From CAVWGP01 sp963754645 (lineage in GTDB: Bacteria > Pseudomonadota > Alphaproteobacteria > Bin65), in contig CAVWGP010000012.1 in the NCBI GenBank assembly GCA_963754645.1, forward strand, positions 1-64,000: DNA of 64,000 nucleotides, written 5' to 3'. Shown here in pieces: positions 33,853 to 42,426 of the stretch. Position 1 is the stretch's first letter. The number at the start of each line of letters is the position of its first letter. Made by a program: the position numbers and the translations under genes. The notes under the pieces were generated by a model that saw only the letters and a program-made list of their open reading frames with translations, was not told where the DNA came from and searched no databases.

Positions 33853-34233
33853 TTATTTTTTGGTGGCGATTTTCTTGCCGGCGACCGGACGCGCCTTGCC
33901 CTTGCGGGTGCGCGCATTGGTATGCGTGCGCTGGCCGCGGACCGGCAATCCCTTGCGATGGCGCAGGCCGCGATAACAGCCCAAATCCATCAATCGCTTG
34001 ATGTTCATTGCGACGGAGCGGCGCAACTCGCCCTCCACCCGATAATCCCGGTCGATCACCTCGCGGATGCGGCCCACCTCTTCCTCGGTGAGCTGATGCA
34101 CGCGCTTGGTCATCGGCAACCCGACCTTCACCATGATATCCTTGGCGAAGGTTTCGCCGATACCGTGGATATATTGAAGGGCGATGACGACCCGTTTGGC
34201 CGTGGGAATATTGACGCCTGCAATTCGCGCCAA
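33853..34233 (-). CDS. rpsM: 30S ribosomal protein S13 (TTG start)
   Basis: A 126-residue S13. I place the start at TTG 34233, giving (M)ARIAGVNIPTAKRV, the universal N-terminus. The ribosome site AGAGGAG sits eight bases before this TTG; a GTG nine bases further upstream overlaps the AGGAG itself and so is a poor start. The blocks YIHGIGETFAKDI and RGLRHRKGLPVRGQRTHTNA are canonical. It opens the alpha operon after adk, with a 173-base gap that may carry a leader or promoter. Confidence 0.93.
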   Translation of the reverse strand: MARIAGVNIPTAKRVVIALQYIHGIGETFAKDIMVKVGLPMTKRVHQLTEEEVGRIREVIDRDYRVEGELRRSVAMNIKRLMDLGCYRGLRHRKGLPVRGQRTHTNARTRKGKARPVAGKKIATKK

Positions 34234-34406
34234 ATTGCGCACTCCTCTTTGATTTTTGCTTCTGTTCTGTCGAGATCGCCGTTGGAAGGCGCCGCCGTCG
34301 GCCGGACCCTAATTCCTTAATCTGCAAAGGCAAACCGGCCCCGGGAGACCTGCTCCAAGAGCGGGCGGATTATAGGGACCGATGGCAAGCTGTCAATCAT
34401 TTGCCG

Positions 34407-34994
34407 CTAGCGACCGTTCAGGATGTCTTCCAATTGCATCGCGACATTGTCGATGCTCGCCATGCCATCGACCTTTTTGAGCCGCCCGGCCGCCGCGTAG
34501 TAAGGCAGAATCGGCGCCGTTTGTTCCTTGTAGACCAGAATCCGCTTCTTCAATGTCTCCGGATTGTCGTCGGCACGCACCGCCTCGCCCGCTGCCTTGG
34601 TCTCGCGTGCCCGCTTATCGATGCGCGCGAACAGGGCCTTCTCATCGACTTTCAGCTCGATCACGTAGTCGATTTTCCAGCCGCGAATTTTCATCATTTC
34701 GTCCAGGGACTTGGCCTGCGCGACCGTGCGCGGGAAACCGTCCAGGACAAAACCCGCGCGCTGCACGTCGGTGGACGCGATGCGATCGGCGATGACGCCG
34801 ACCACGATATCGTCCGGCACCAACTGGCCGGCGTCCATCAGCGACTTCGCCTTTTTGCCGACATCGGTGCCGGCGGCCACGGCGGCGCGCAGCATATCGC
34901 CGGTCGAAAGCGGCAGGAGCCCGAATTTATCCTTGAGCCGCGCTGCCTGCGTGCCTTTGCCGCAGCCCGGCGGGCCCAGCAAAATGACGTTCAT
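34407..34994 (-). CDS. adk: Adenylate kinase
   Basis: A 195-residue adenylate kinase that interconverts ATP+AMP and 2 ADP. The P-loop GPPGCGKGTQAARL is at 7-20; the AMP-binding block LSTGDMLRAAVAAGT and the motif DGFPRTVAQAKSLDEM follow. The lid is of the short type without zinc cysteines. The start ATG overlaps the secY stop (ATGA), so translation is coupled; the position between secY and rpsM is typical for alphaproteobacteria. Confidence 0.96.
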   Translation of the reverse strand: MNVILLGPPGCGKGTQAARLKDKFGLLPLSTGDMLRAAVAAGTDVGKKAKSLMDAGQLVPDDIVVGVIADRIASTDVQRAGFVLDGFPRTVAQAKSLDEMMKIRGWKIDYVIELKVDEKALFARIDKRARETKAAGEAVRADDNPETLKKRILVYKEQTAPILPYYAAAGRLKKVDGMASIDNVAMQLEDILNGR

Positions 34995-36331
34995 TTCTTC
35001 GCCCCTTTGAGGCGCTGTTTCTTGATGAGGCCCTCATATTGATGGGCCAGCAGATGGCCCTGAATTTGCGCCACCGTATCCATCGTGACCGAGACGGCGA
35101 TGAGCAGCGACGTGCCGCCGAAGTAAAACGGGATGGCGAAACGCGCGCTGAGAACTTCGGGCAAGGCGCAGACGACGGCGAGGTAGAGCGCGCCGACGCA
35201 CGTAATTCGGGTCAGCACGTAATCGAAATAATCCGCCGTCGGCGTGCCGGGCCGGATGCCGGGCACGAAGCCGCCGTATTTGCGCAGATTTTCCGCCGTG
35301 TCCTGCGGATTGAATACGATCGCCGTGTAGAAAAACGCGAAGAACACGATCATGGCGACGTACAGCGCGATGAAGCCGACCGAACCGCGCCCGAGATAGA
35401 CGTTGAGGATATCGATCCATTCGGGCGCGTTCTGGCCCGAGAAGCCCGAAAAGGTGGCGGGCAACAGCAGCAGCGAACTGGCGAAGATCGGCGGAATGAC
35501 GCCCGACGTGTTGAGCTTCAGCGGGATGAACGAGGTTTCGCCCGCCGTCGTCCGGTTGGCGCCGACTTGCCGCTTGGGATATTGCACCGAGATTCGTCGC
35601 TGCGCGCGTTCGACGTAGACGACGCCGGCGACCACCGCTGCGGCAAAAACCACGAACAGGATCGGCGTCAGGAAATCGCCGCTGCGCCGCGCTTGCTCGA
35701 ACATCTGCGCGATCGAGACCGGCAGCGTCGCGACGATGCCGGCGAAAATGATGAGCGAAATGCCGTTGCCGACGCCGCGCGCCGTGATCTGCTCGCCGAG
35801 CCACATCAGGAACACGGTGCCGCCGACCAAGGTGATGACGACCGTGGCGCGGAAGAATGTGCCGGGATCGGACACCACCGAACCGCGCGTGCTGCTCGTG
35901 CCCTCGAGGCCGATGGCGATGCCGTAGGCCTGCACGGCGGCGAGCAGAACGGTGCCGTAACGCGTGTATTGGTTGATCTTCTTGCGCCCCGCCTCGCCTT
36001 CCTTGCGGAGCTGCTCCATGCGCGGCGAAACCGCGGTGAGCAGCTGCATGATGATCGAGGCGGAAATATACGGCATGATGTTGAGCGCCAGGATCGTCAT
36101 GCGCTCGACGGCGCCGCCGGAAAACACGTTGATCAGGCTGAGCAGGCCGCCGCTCTGCTGGGCGAAAAGATCGGCGAAGGCTTGCTGGTCGATGCCGGGT
36201 ATCGGGATGAAGGTGCCGAGCCGGTAGACCAGCAGGCAGCCGAGCGTGAACCACAACCGCTTCTTGAGATCGGACGCCTTCGAAAAGGCGGAGAGGCTTA
36301 GATTTGCCGCGACGCGGTCAGCGGTAGCCAT
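34991..36331 (-). CDS. secY: Protein translocase subunit SecY
   Basis: A 446-residue inner-membrane channel protein of the Sec translocon with ten membrane helices. Canonical segments are FSKASDLKKRLWFTLGCLLV, YRLGTFIPIPGID (start of helix 1 and plug), SISAS-type PYISASIIMQLL, and the cytoplasmic loop FNPQDTAENLRKYGGFVPGI-R-PG. It lies 25 bases after rplO in the spc operon and overlaps adk by four bases. Confidence 0.96.
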   Translation of the reverse strand: MATADRVAANLSLSAFSKASDLKKRLWFTLGCLLVYRLGTFIPIPGIDQQAFADLFAQQSGGLLSLINVFSGGAVERMTILALNIMPYISASIIMQLLTAVSPRMEQLRKEGEAGRKKINQYTRYGTVLLAAVQAYGIAIGLEGTSSTRGSVVSDPGTFFRATVVITLVGGTVFLMWLGEQITARGVGNGISLIIFAGIVATLPVSIAQMFEQARRSGDFLTPILFVVFAAAVVAGVVYVERAQRRISVQYPKRQVGANRTTAGETSFIPLKLNTSGVIPPIFASSLLLLPATFSGFSGQNAPEWIDILNVYLGRGSVGFIALYVAMIVFFAFFYTAIVFNPQDTAENLRKYGGFVPGIRPGTPTADYFDYVLTRITCVGALYLAVVCALPEVLSARFAIPFYFGGTSLLIAVSVTMDTVAQIQGHLLAHQYEGLIKKQRLKGAKK

Positions 36332-36356
36332 GCGCGCTCTCCGTGTTCGATGTGCC

Positions 36357-36869
36357 TTAGGCCGCGGCGCGCTTGGCCTTGGGCTTCAACTTGCCTTCGG
36401 GCTTGGGCTTTTTCGGAATGACGGAGACCGCGCCGCCGGCATTGGCGACCGCCTCGATCGCGCTCTGGGAGGCGCGCGCCACGGTGATCTTGACCGGGGA
36501 TTTGATTTCGCCGTCGCCGAGCAGCGCCACGCCGTCGCGCGGATGGCCGACCAAGCCGGCCTTCATCAGAACCTCGACGTCGATCGGCTGCTTGGCATCG
36601 AGCCGGCCGCCGTCGATGGCGGCCTGCAGCCGGCCGATATTCACCTCGGCGTAGCGCAGCCGGAAAATATTGGCGAAGCCGCGCTTCGGCAGGCGGCGGA
36701 ACAGCGGCATCTGGCCGCCTTCGTAGCCGTCGATGCGGACGCCGGTGCGCGCCTTCTGGCCCTTTTGGCCGCGGCCCGCGGTCTTGCCCTTGCCCGAGCC
36801 GATGCCGCGGCCCAGGCGCGTGCGCTTGGTGTGGGCGCCGGGATTGTCGCGAATTTCGTTGAGCTTCAT
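36357..36869 (-). CDS. rplO: 50S ribosomal protein L15
   Basis: A 170-residue L15. The N-terminus MKLNEIRDNPGAHTKRTRLG and the glycine-rich RGIGSGKGKTAGRGQKGQKA are canonical, as is GGQMPLFRRLPKRGF. The C-terminal tail (PKKPKPEGKLKPKAKRAAA) extends beyond the E. coli protein and is basic. It sits between rpmD and secY. Confidence 0.96.
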   Translation of the reverse strand: MKLNEIRDNPGAHTKRTRLGRGIGSGKGKTAGRGQKGQKARTGVRIDGYEGGQMPLFRRLPKRGFANIFRLRYAEVNIGRLQAAIDGGRLDAKQPIDVEVLMKAGLVGHPRDGVALLGDGEIKSPVKITVARASQSAIEAVANAGGAVSVIPKKPKPEGKLKPKAKRAAA

Positions 36870-36938
36870 TGTTCGATCCTTCTACCCGAGGTGCGCCCCG
36901 CGGCCGGCCGCAAAATGACGGCGGCGACCGGCGTACAC

Positions 36939-37139
36939 TTAGGACGCCGCCTCGACCTTTACCAGATGCTTGACCTTTTCGACCATGCCGCGCACCGCGG
37001 GCGTGTCCTCGAGCACGCGGCTGCGCCGCATCTTGTTGAGCCCGAGTCCGATCAAGGTCTCGCGCTGGTCGTGGCGGCGGCCGATGGCGCTGCCGATTTG
37101 CGTGACCTTGATGCGGCCTTTCTTGTCCTTGCTGGCCAT
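36939..37139 (-). CDS. rpmD: 50S ribosomal protein L30
   Basis: A 66-residue L30. The core IKVTQIGSAIGRRHDQRETL and LGLNKMRRSRVLEDTPAVRG matches the family. It follows rpsE after only three bases and precedes rplO by 69 bases in the spc operon. Confidence 0.95.
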   Translation of the reverse strand: MASKDKKGRIKVTQIGSAIGRRHDQRETLIGLGLNKMRRSRVLEDTPAVRGMVEKVKHLVKVEAAS

Positions 37140-37142
37140 GCC

Positions 37143-37721
37143 CTACTCCTTGGCTTCGACGGCTTGTTTGGCTTCGACGGCCTGGGTGCGGCGGCCGATG
37201 ATGTCGGCGACTTTCTTGCCGCGCCGCGCCGCGATCTCGCGCGGCGACTGGATGCGCTTCAGCGCATCGAAGGTGGCCTTGATCATGTTGTGCGGGTTCG
37301 AGGTGCCGACCGACTTGGCGACAACGTCGTGCACGCCGAGGCATTCGAAGATCGCGCGCATCGGGCCGCCGGCGATGACGCCGGTGCCCGGCGGCGCCGA
37401 GCGAATGACGACGCGACCGGCGCCGTAATGGCCGTTTTGATCGTGGTGCAGCGTGCGGCCCTCGCGCAGCGGAATGCGCGACATGTTGCGCTTGGCGTGG
37501 TCGGTCGCCTTGCGGATCGCCTCGGGAACTTCGCGCGCCTTGCCGCTGCCATAGCCGACCTTGCCCTTCTGGTCGCCGACGATGACGATCGCCGCGAAGC
37601 CGAAGCGCTTGCCGCCCTTGACGACCTTGGCGACGCGGTTGATGCCGACCAGCTTTTCGAGGAGTTCGCTGTCCTCCCGGCTGCCCTGGTCGCCGCGGTC
37701 GCGCCTGTGTTCACGTGCCAT
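37143..37721 (-). CDS. rpsE: 30S ribosomal protein S5
   Basis: A 192-residue S5. The double-stranded RNA-binding fold includes LVGINRVAKVVKGGKRFGFA and VGDQKGKVGYGSGKAREVPE; the second domain has GVIAGGPMRAIFECLGVHDV and GTSNPHNMIKATFDALKRI. The N-terminus (MAREHRRDRGDQGSREDSEL) and the repetitive tail QAVEAKQAVEAKE are lineage-type extensions. It lies between rplR and rpmD. Confidence 0.96.
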   Translation of the reverse strand: MAREHRRDRGDQGSREDSELLEKLVGINRVAKVVKGGKRFGFAAIVIVGDQKGKVGYGSGKAREVPEAIRKATDHAKRNMSRIPLREGRTLHHDQNGHYGAGRVVIRSAPPGTGVIAGGPMRAIFECLGVHDVVAKSVGTSNPHNMIKATFDALKRIQSPREIAARRGKKVADIIGRRTQAVEAKQAVEAKE

Positions 37722-37750
37722 ATTTTCGATCCTTCAACCGATAGTTCCGC

Positions 37751-38116
37751 TCAGAACGACAAGCCGCCTTCGCGCGCCCCGTCGGCCAGCGCCTTGACGC
37801 GGCCGTGATAAAGATACTTGCCGCGGTCGAACACGACCTCGGTGACGTTTTTCGTCTTGGCGCGCTCGGCGATCAGCTTGCCGACCGCCTTGGCCGCATC
37901 GCGGTCGCTCGTCGTCTTGATGCCGGCCTTGAGCCCCTCATCCAGCGTCGACGCCGATGCCAGGGTCAAGCCCTTCCGGTCGTCGATGATCTGGGCGTAG
38001 ATGTGCTTGCTCGAGCGGAACACGCTGAGCCGCACGCGGCCGCGCGATTTCTGCTTGAGCGCGTGGCGGTTGCGCCGCTTGCGCCGCTGCCAGGTTCGAT
38101 TCGCCTTGACTGCCAT
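37751..38116 (-). CDS. rplR: 50S ribosomal protein L18
   Basis: A 121-residue L18, the 5S rRNA-binding protein. The blocks RRKRRNRHALKQKSRGRVRL, SVFRSSKHIYAQIIDD and the end YLYHGRVKALADGAREGGLS are canonical. The start at ATG 38116 (MAVKANRTWQ) fits the family; reading on upstream would run into rplF in another frame. It lies 32 bases after rplF and 29 before rpsE. Confidence 0.95.
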   Translation of the reverse strand: MAVKANRTWQRRKRRNRHALKQKSRGRVRLSVFRSSKHIYAQIIDDRKGLTLASASTLDEGLKAGIKTTSDRDAAKAVGKLIAERAKTKNVTEVVFDRGKYLYHGRVKALADGAREGGLSF

Positions 38117-38148
38117 TGCCGTCTTCCTGTCTCTGAGCCGCGCCGAAT

Positions 38149-38682
38149 TTACTTCTTCTTGCCTTCTTTGCGCAGAATCTTCTCTTTCTTGTACTTGATT
38201 CCCTTGCCCTTGTAGGGCTCCGGCGGCTTCATGCCGCGCACCACGGCGCAAAACTGGCCGAGAACCGTGCGGTCGGCGCCCTTGACGGTGAGCTGCGTGT
38301 TTTTTTCGACCGCGACCGTGACACCTTCGGGGATCGGCATCGCCACGTCGTGGCTGAGGCCGAGCTGAAGCTGCAGCACCTTGCCCTGCACCGCCGCGCG
38401 GTAGCCGACGCCGACGATATCGAGATCGACCTGGTAGCCCTGCGAAACGCCGCGCAACATGTTGTTGATCAGCGCCCGCGTCGTGCCCCACATCATGCGC
38501 GCGCGCTTCGATTCGACCGACGGCTTCACCGAGATCTTGTCGCCCTCGCGCGTCACCGCAATGTCCTTGTCGAGGGACATCGCGAGCTCGCCGAGCTTGC
38601 CTTTGGCGCGCAGCGACCCGGCGTCGATCTTGACCTCGACGCCCTGGGGCACCGTCACCGGATTTTTGCCGATCCGCGACAT
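38149..38682 (-). CDS. rplF: 50S ribosomal protein L6
   Basis: A 177-residue L6. The start MSRIGKNPVTVPQGVEVKID and the C-terminal PPEPYKGKGIKYKKEKILRK-EGKKK are canonical; both duplicated domains are present. It lies 25 bases after rpsH and 32 bases before rplR in the spc operon. Confidence 0.96.
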   Translation of the reverse strand: MSRIGKNPVTVPQGVEVKIDAGSLRAKGKLGELAMSLDKDIAVTREGDKISVKPSVESKRARMMWGTTRALINNMLRGVSQGYQVDLDIVGVGYRAAVQGKVLQLQLGLSHDVAMPIPEGVTVAVEKNTQLTVKGADRTVLGQFCAVVRGMKPPEPYKGKGIKYKKEKILRKEGKKK

Positions 38683-38707
38683 GGCTTGGTCCCGTTCTCC
38701 CGTTTGC

Positions 38708-39106
38708 CTAATAGACGCGGGCGATGATTTCGCCGCCCACGTTCTTGTTGCGCGCGTCGCTGTCCGACATGACGCCGAGCGGCGTCGACACGATCGAAAT
38801 ACCCAGGCCGCCGCGCTCCTTGCGCAGCAGCTTGGCCTCGGAATAAATCCGGCGCCCCGGCTTCGACACGCGCTCGATGACGCGGATCGCCGGCGCGCCC
38901 TCGTAATATTTAAGGTCGACGACGATCTCGTTGATCCCCTTGCGGATCTCGCGGCCGGCGAAGCCGCGGATATAGCCCTCGTCCTTCAACACGGCCAGCA
39001 CCGATTGGTGCAGTTTCGCCGGCATGACCGTAATTTGCTGCCGCTTGGCCTTTTGGCCGTTGCGGATGCGGGTCAGCATGTCGGCCAGCGGATCGCTCAT
39101 GGACAT
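38708..39106 (-). CDS. rpsH: 30S ribosomal protein S8
   Basis: A 132-residue S8, which binds 16S rRNA helix 21 and in E. coli also represses the spc operon. The start MSMSDPLADMLTRIRNGQKA is set at ATG 39106, where AGGAG lies seven bases upstream; an internal ATG two codons later is the usual start elsewhere. The C-terminal block GLGISIVSTPLGVMSDSDAR is canonical. Confidence 0.95.
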   Translation of the reverse strand: MSMSDPLADMLTRIRNGQKAKRQQITVMPAKLHQSVLAVLKDEGYIRGFAGREIRKGINEIVVDLKYYEGAPAIRVIERVSKPGRRIYSEAKLLRKERGGLGISIVSTPLGVMSDSDARNKNVGGEIIARVY

Positions 39107-39116
39107 TGCGTTTCTC

Positions 39117-39422
39117 CTACCAGCTCGACTTGACGACGCCGGGAACCTGGCCCTTCGAGGCGAGCTCCCTGAGCTTGATGCGCGAAATTCCGAACTTGCG
39201 GTAATTGCCGCGCGCGCGGCCGGTCAGGTTGCAGCGGTTGCGGATGCGCACCCGCGCGCTGTTGCGCGGCAGGGTCGCCAGGCTCTGCACCGCCTTCATG
39301 CGTTCCTCGGGCGGCAGGTCGAGGTCGCGCGTAATTTTTTTGAGCGCGGCGCGCTTGGCCGCGTATTTCGCGACCAGCTTGCGGCGCCGGTTGTTCTTTT
39401 CGATCGAGGAACGTTTCGCCAT
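39117..39422 (-). CDS. rpsN: 30S ribosomal protein S14 (zinc-free form)
   Basis: A 101-residue S14 of the long, zinc-free type: the region RVRIRNRCNLTGRARGNYRK keeps a single cysteine instead of two CxxC pairs. The end GISRIKLRELASKGQVPGVV-KSSW is canonical. It lies 10 bases before rpsH and 24 after rplE. Confidence 0.96.
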   Translation of the reverse strand: MAKRSSIEKNNRRRKLVAKYAAKRAALKKITRDLDLPPEERMKAVQSLATLPRNSARVRIRNRCNLTGRARGNYRKFGISRIKLRELASKGQVPGVVKSSW

Positions 39423-39446
39423 CGGCGGGGTCTCCGGTGAATCGGC

Positions 39447-39989
39447 TCAGTTCGTTTGGAAGGGCAGGTCGAAGCCCTTCAAGAGCGCCATCGCTTCCTT
39501 GTTGGTTTTGGCGCTGGTGACGATGACGATATCCATGCCGCGGATCGCGTCGGTCTTGTCGTAGTCGATTTCGGGAAACACGATCTGCTCCTTGAGGCCG
39601 AGCGCGTAGTTGCCGCGGCCGTCGAAGCTGCGCGCGTTGAGGCCGCGGAAATCGCGCACGCGCGGCAGCGCGATCGTGACCAGGCGGTCGAGGAACTCGT
39701 ACATGCGCTGGCGGCGCAGCGTGACCTTGACGCCGATCGGAACGCCCTCGCGCAGCTTGAAGTTGGCCTCGGCCCTGCGCGCCTTGATGACCACGGGCTT
39801 CTGGCCCGAGATCAGCGTCATGTCGCTCACCGCCGCGTCCATCTTCTTCTTGTCGTTCGCCGCTTCGCCGACGCCCATGTTGATGACGATTTTCTGCAGG
39901 CGCGGGATCTGCATCACGTTCTTGTAGCCAAACTCCTGCTTGAGCTTGTCGCGGATGACCGTTTTGTAGTGATCGTAAAGTCGTGCCAT
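39447..39989 (-). CDS. rplE: 50S ribosomal protein L5
   Basis: A 180-residue L5, which binds 5S rRNA and the P-site tRNA elbow. Canonical segments are YKNVMQIPRLQKIVINMGVG, LISGQKPVVIKARRAEANFK-LREG and YALGLKEQIVFPEIDYDKTD. It follows rplX by 11 bases. Confidence 0.96.
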   Translation of the reverse strand: MARLYDHYKTVIRDKLKQEFGYKNVMQIPRLQKIVINMGVGEAANDKKKMDAAVSDMTLISGQKPVVIKARRAEANFKLREGVPIGVKVTLRRQRMYEFLDRLVTIALPRVRDFRGLNARSFDGRGNYALGLKEQIVFPEIDYDKTDAIRGMDIVIVTSAKTNKEAMALLKGFDLPFQTN

Positions 39990-40000
39990 GCCTGCTGCCC

Positions 40001-40339
40001 CTATCGGTCGAGAATTTCGCCGGAACGGCGGGCGAAGCGGACCTTGCGGCCGTCCTCGAGGTCGACGAAGCCGACTTTGGTCGGCTTGTTCTCCTTGGGA
40101 TCGACGATCGCGACGTTCGAAATGTGGATCGGCGCCTCTTTCTCGACGATGCCGCCCTGCGGATTCTGCTGCGACGGCTTCATGTGACGCTTGACCTTGT
40201 TGACGCCGCCGACGATGACGCGGTGATCGCCGGGCCGCTCGCCCTTGACGATCTTGATCACCTCGCCGCGCGCGCCCTTGTGCTTGCCGCGCAAGACGAC
40301 GACTTTGTCCTTGGTTTTGATTTTCAATTTGACGGCCAT
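40001..40339 (-). CDS. rplX: 50S ribosomal protein L24
   Basis: A 112-residue L24 with a KOW motif (KDKVVVLRGKHKGARGEVIK). The block NKVKRHMKPSQQNPQGGIVE-KEAPIHISNV is canonical. It lies 13 bases after rplN and 11 before rplE. Confidence 0.96.
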   Translation of the reverse strand: MAVKLKIKTKDKVVVLRGKHKGARGEVIKIVKGERPGDHRVIVGGVNKVKRHMKPSQQNPQGGIVEKEAPIHISNVAIVDPKENKPTKVGFVDLEDGRKVRFARRSGEILDR

Positions 40340-40352
40340 GACCCTGCTCCGC

Positions 40353-40721
40353 TCACAGCACTTCCGGTGCCAGCGAGATGATTTTCATGAATTGCCGGCC
40401 GCGCAGCTCGCGCGTGACCGGGCCGAAGATGCGCGTGCCGATCGGCTCGCCTTCCTTGTCGATCAGCACTGCCGCGTTGCGGTCGAAACGGATGATCGAG
40501 CCGTCGTCGCGGCGCAGCGGGAACGACGTGCGCACGATGACGGCCTTGTGCACCTCGCCCTTCTTGACCCGGCCGCGCGGAATCGCGTCCTTGACCGAGA
40601 CGACGATGATGTCGCCGATCCCGGCGACGCGCCGCTTCGAGCCGCCGAGCACCTTGATGCACATCACCTTGCGCGCGCCGGAATTGTCGGCGACCTCGAG
40701 ATGCGTCTCTTGTTGGATCAT
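40353..40721 (-). CDS. rplN: 50S ribosomal protein L14
   Basis: A 122-residue L14, highly conserved throughout: MIQQETHLEVADNSGARKVM, CIKVLGGS and the end GPVTRELRGRQFMKIISLAP-EVL. It opens the spc part of the cluster, 32 bases after rpsQ. Confidence 0.97.
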   Translation of the reverse strand: MIQQETHLEVADNSGARKVMCIKVLGGSKRRVAGIGDIIVVSVKDAIPRGRVKKGEVHKAVIVRTSFPLRRDDGSIIRFDRNAAVLIDKEGEPIGTRIFGPVTRELRGRQFMKIISLAPEVL

Positions 40722-40753
40722 GACGCTGTACCCCTATCCCGTTGTCACCGGCT

Positions 40754-41014
40754 CTATGCCGCTTGCGGCGCGGCGGCGCCGGGCTCGTCGTCCATGACGA
40801 TCCAGCACTTGCGCTTCGAAATCGGCCGACATTCCTGAATGCGCACTTCGTCGCCGATCTTGTACTTGTTGGTCTCGTCATGCGCCGCGAATTTCTTCGA
40901 GCGGCGGATGATCTTCTTGTAGACGGGATGCATGACGCGGCGCTCGACCAGGACCACGACGGTCTTGTCCATCTTGTCGCTCACGACGGTTCCCTGCAGC
41001 ACGCGCTTCGGCAT
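40754..41014 (-). CDS. rpsQ: 30S ribosomal protein S17
   Basis: An 86-residue S17 with the OB fold marked by VLQGTVVSDKMDKTVVVLVE and HDETNKYKIGDEVRIQECRP. The end after WIVMDDEPGA is a short alanine-rich tail. It follows rpmC by 9 bases and closes the S10 operon part. Confidence 0.96.
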   Translation of the reverse strand: MPKRVLQGTVVSDKMDKTVVVLVERRVMHPVYKKIIRRSKKFAAHDETNKYKIGDEVRIQECRPISKRKCWIVMDDEPGAAAPQAA

Positions 41015-41023
41015 GGCTCGCTC

Positions 41024-41290
41024 CTAGCTCGCTTTTCTTTGCTTGTTGACGCGCCGCCGGCGCACTTGGCGCCGCAGCCGCTTGCGGTCGTTGTCGAGCT
41101 TCGCCGGCTTCTTTTCCAGCAGCAGCATGATGCGCGCGATGTCGCGGCGCACGATGCGGACGCGCGCCGAATTCTCGAGCTGGCCGTTCGCCTTCTGGAA
41201 GCGCAGGTTGAACGCCTCCTTGCGCAGCGCCTGGACTTCCTCGGCGAGCTGCGACTCGGTCTTGGCGCGAAAATCGGAGATGTCGGTCAT
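41024..41290 (-). CDS. rpmC: 50S ribosomal protein L29, extended
   Basis: An 88-residue L29. The core (FRAKTESQLAEEVQALRKEA, FNLRFQKANGQLENSARVRI, VRRDIARIMLLL) is canonical. About 20 basic residues at the C-terminus (RRQVRRRRVNKQRKAS) exceed the usual 60-70-residue length. It starts 3 bases after the rplP stop. Confidence 0.94.
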   Translation of the reverse strand: MTDISDFRAKTESQLAEEVQALRKEAFNLRFQKANGQLENSARVRIVRRDIARIMLLLEKKPAKLDNDRKRLRRQVRRRRVNKQRKAS

Positions 41291-41293
41291 GGC

Positions 41294-41711
41294 CTATACC
41301 TCGCCGACGCGCTGGACGAATCGGGTGCGGATCGGCAGCTTGGCGCCGGCGAGCTTGAAGGCCTGGCGCGCCAGTTCTTCCGTGACGCCGTCGAGCTCGA
41401 ACAGGATCTTGCCTGGGTTGACGCGGCAGGCCCACCATTCGGGCGCGCCCTTGCCGCTGCCCATGCGGACTTCGGCCGGCTTGGCCGAGACGGGCACGTC
41501 GGGAAACACGCGGATCCACAAGCGGCCCGCGCGCTTCATGTGCCGCGTGATGGTGCGGCGCGCCGACTTCGATCTGGCGCGACGACAGGCGCGCGGGCTC
41601 GACGGCCTTCATGCCGAAGGCGCCGAAATTGAGCGACACGCCGGCCGAGGCCGCGCCGTGAATGCGGCCCTTATGGGCCTTGCGGTATTTGGTTCGTTTG
41701 GGTGCAAGCAT
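41294..41711 (-). CDS. rplP: 50S ribosomal protein L16, one frameshift
   Basis: An essential L16 of about 138 residues that contacts the tRNA acceptor and elbow regions. The N-terminal frame reads MLAPKRTKYRKAHKGRIHGA to SSRQIE; the C-terminal frame reads MKRAGRLWIRVFPDVPVSAK to RFVQRVGEV. The break is at 41566: the minus strand has GAAGTCGGCGCGCCGC where GAAGCGGCGCGCCGC would restore R-Q-I-E-A-A-R-R-T-I-T-R-H-M-K, the family sequence. A real frameshift would be lethal in this single-copy gene, so this is almost certainly an assembly error. It lies between rpsC and rpmC. Confidence 0.93.
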
Positions 41712-41738
41712 GGCGTCGTCTCTACTCCCGATTTCCGA

Positions 41739-42425
41739 TTAGCTGCGCGCCGGCGCCATATGGCTTTCGAACATGCGCTTCTCATGGCCCATCGGATCGT
41801 GTTCCATGATCTCGCCGCGAAACACCCAAACCTTGACGCCGCAGGTACCGTAGGTCGTGTGCGCGGTCGCTTCGCCGAAATCGATATCGGCGCGCAGCGT
41901 GTGCAGCGGCACGCGGCCCTCGCGATACCACTCGGTGCGCGCGATTTCGGCCCCGCCCAGGCGGCCCGAGCAGTTGATGCGGATGCCGAGCGCGCCCAGG
42001 CGCATCGCCGATTGCACCGAACGCTTCATCGCGCGCCTGAAGGCGACGCGGCGCTCGAGCTGCTGGGCGATATTCTCGGCGACGAGCTGGGCCTCGATCT
42101 CGGGCTTGCGGATTTCGAGGATGTTGAGGCTGACTTCGGTGCCGGCGTGCTTCTCGACTTCCTTGCGCAACGCTTCGATGTCGGCGCCCTTCTTGCCGAT
42201 GACGACGCCGGGCCGCGCGGTGTGGATCGTGACCTTGGCCTTGCGCGCCAAGCGCTCGATTACGACGCGGCTGACCCCGGCCTGCGACAACTTCTTCTTG
42301 AGGAAAGTCCGCAGCTTCAGATCCTGCGCCAGAAGGTTGGCGTATTCGCGGCCGGCGAACCAGCGCGAATCCCAGGTGCGATTGATGCCGACGCGGAGTC
42401 CGATCGGATTGACTTTCTGGCCCAT
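41739..42425 (-). CDS. rpsC: 30S ribosomal protein S3
   Basis: A 228-residue S3. The N-terminal block MGQKVNPIGLRVGINRTWDS, the KH-domain loop VVIGKKGADIEALR and the C-terminal domain with RMGALGIRI-like LGALGIRINCSGRLGGAEIA and TYGTCGVKVWVFRGEI are all present. It follows rplV by one base and precedes rplP by 27. Confidence 0.96.
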   Translation of the reverse strand: MGQKVNPIGLRVGINRTWDSRWFAGREYANLLAQDLKLRTFLKKKLSQAGVSRVVIERLARKAKVTIHTARPGVVIGKKGADIEALRKEVEKHAGTEVSLNILEIRKPEIEAQLVAENIAQQLERRVAFRRAMKRSVQSAMRLGALGIRINCSGRLGGAEIARTEWYREGRVPLHTLRADIDFGEATAHTTYGTCGVKVWVFRGEIMEHDPMGHEKRMFESHMAPARS

Positions 42426-42426
42426 C

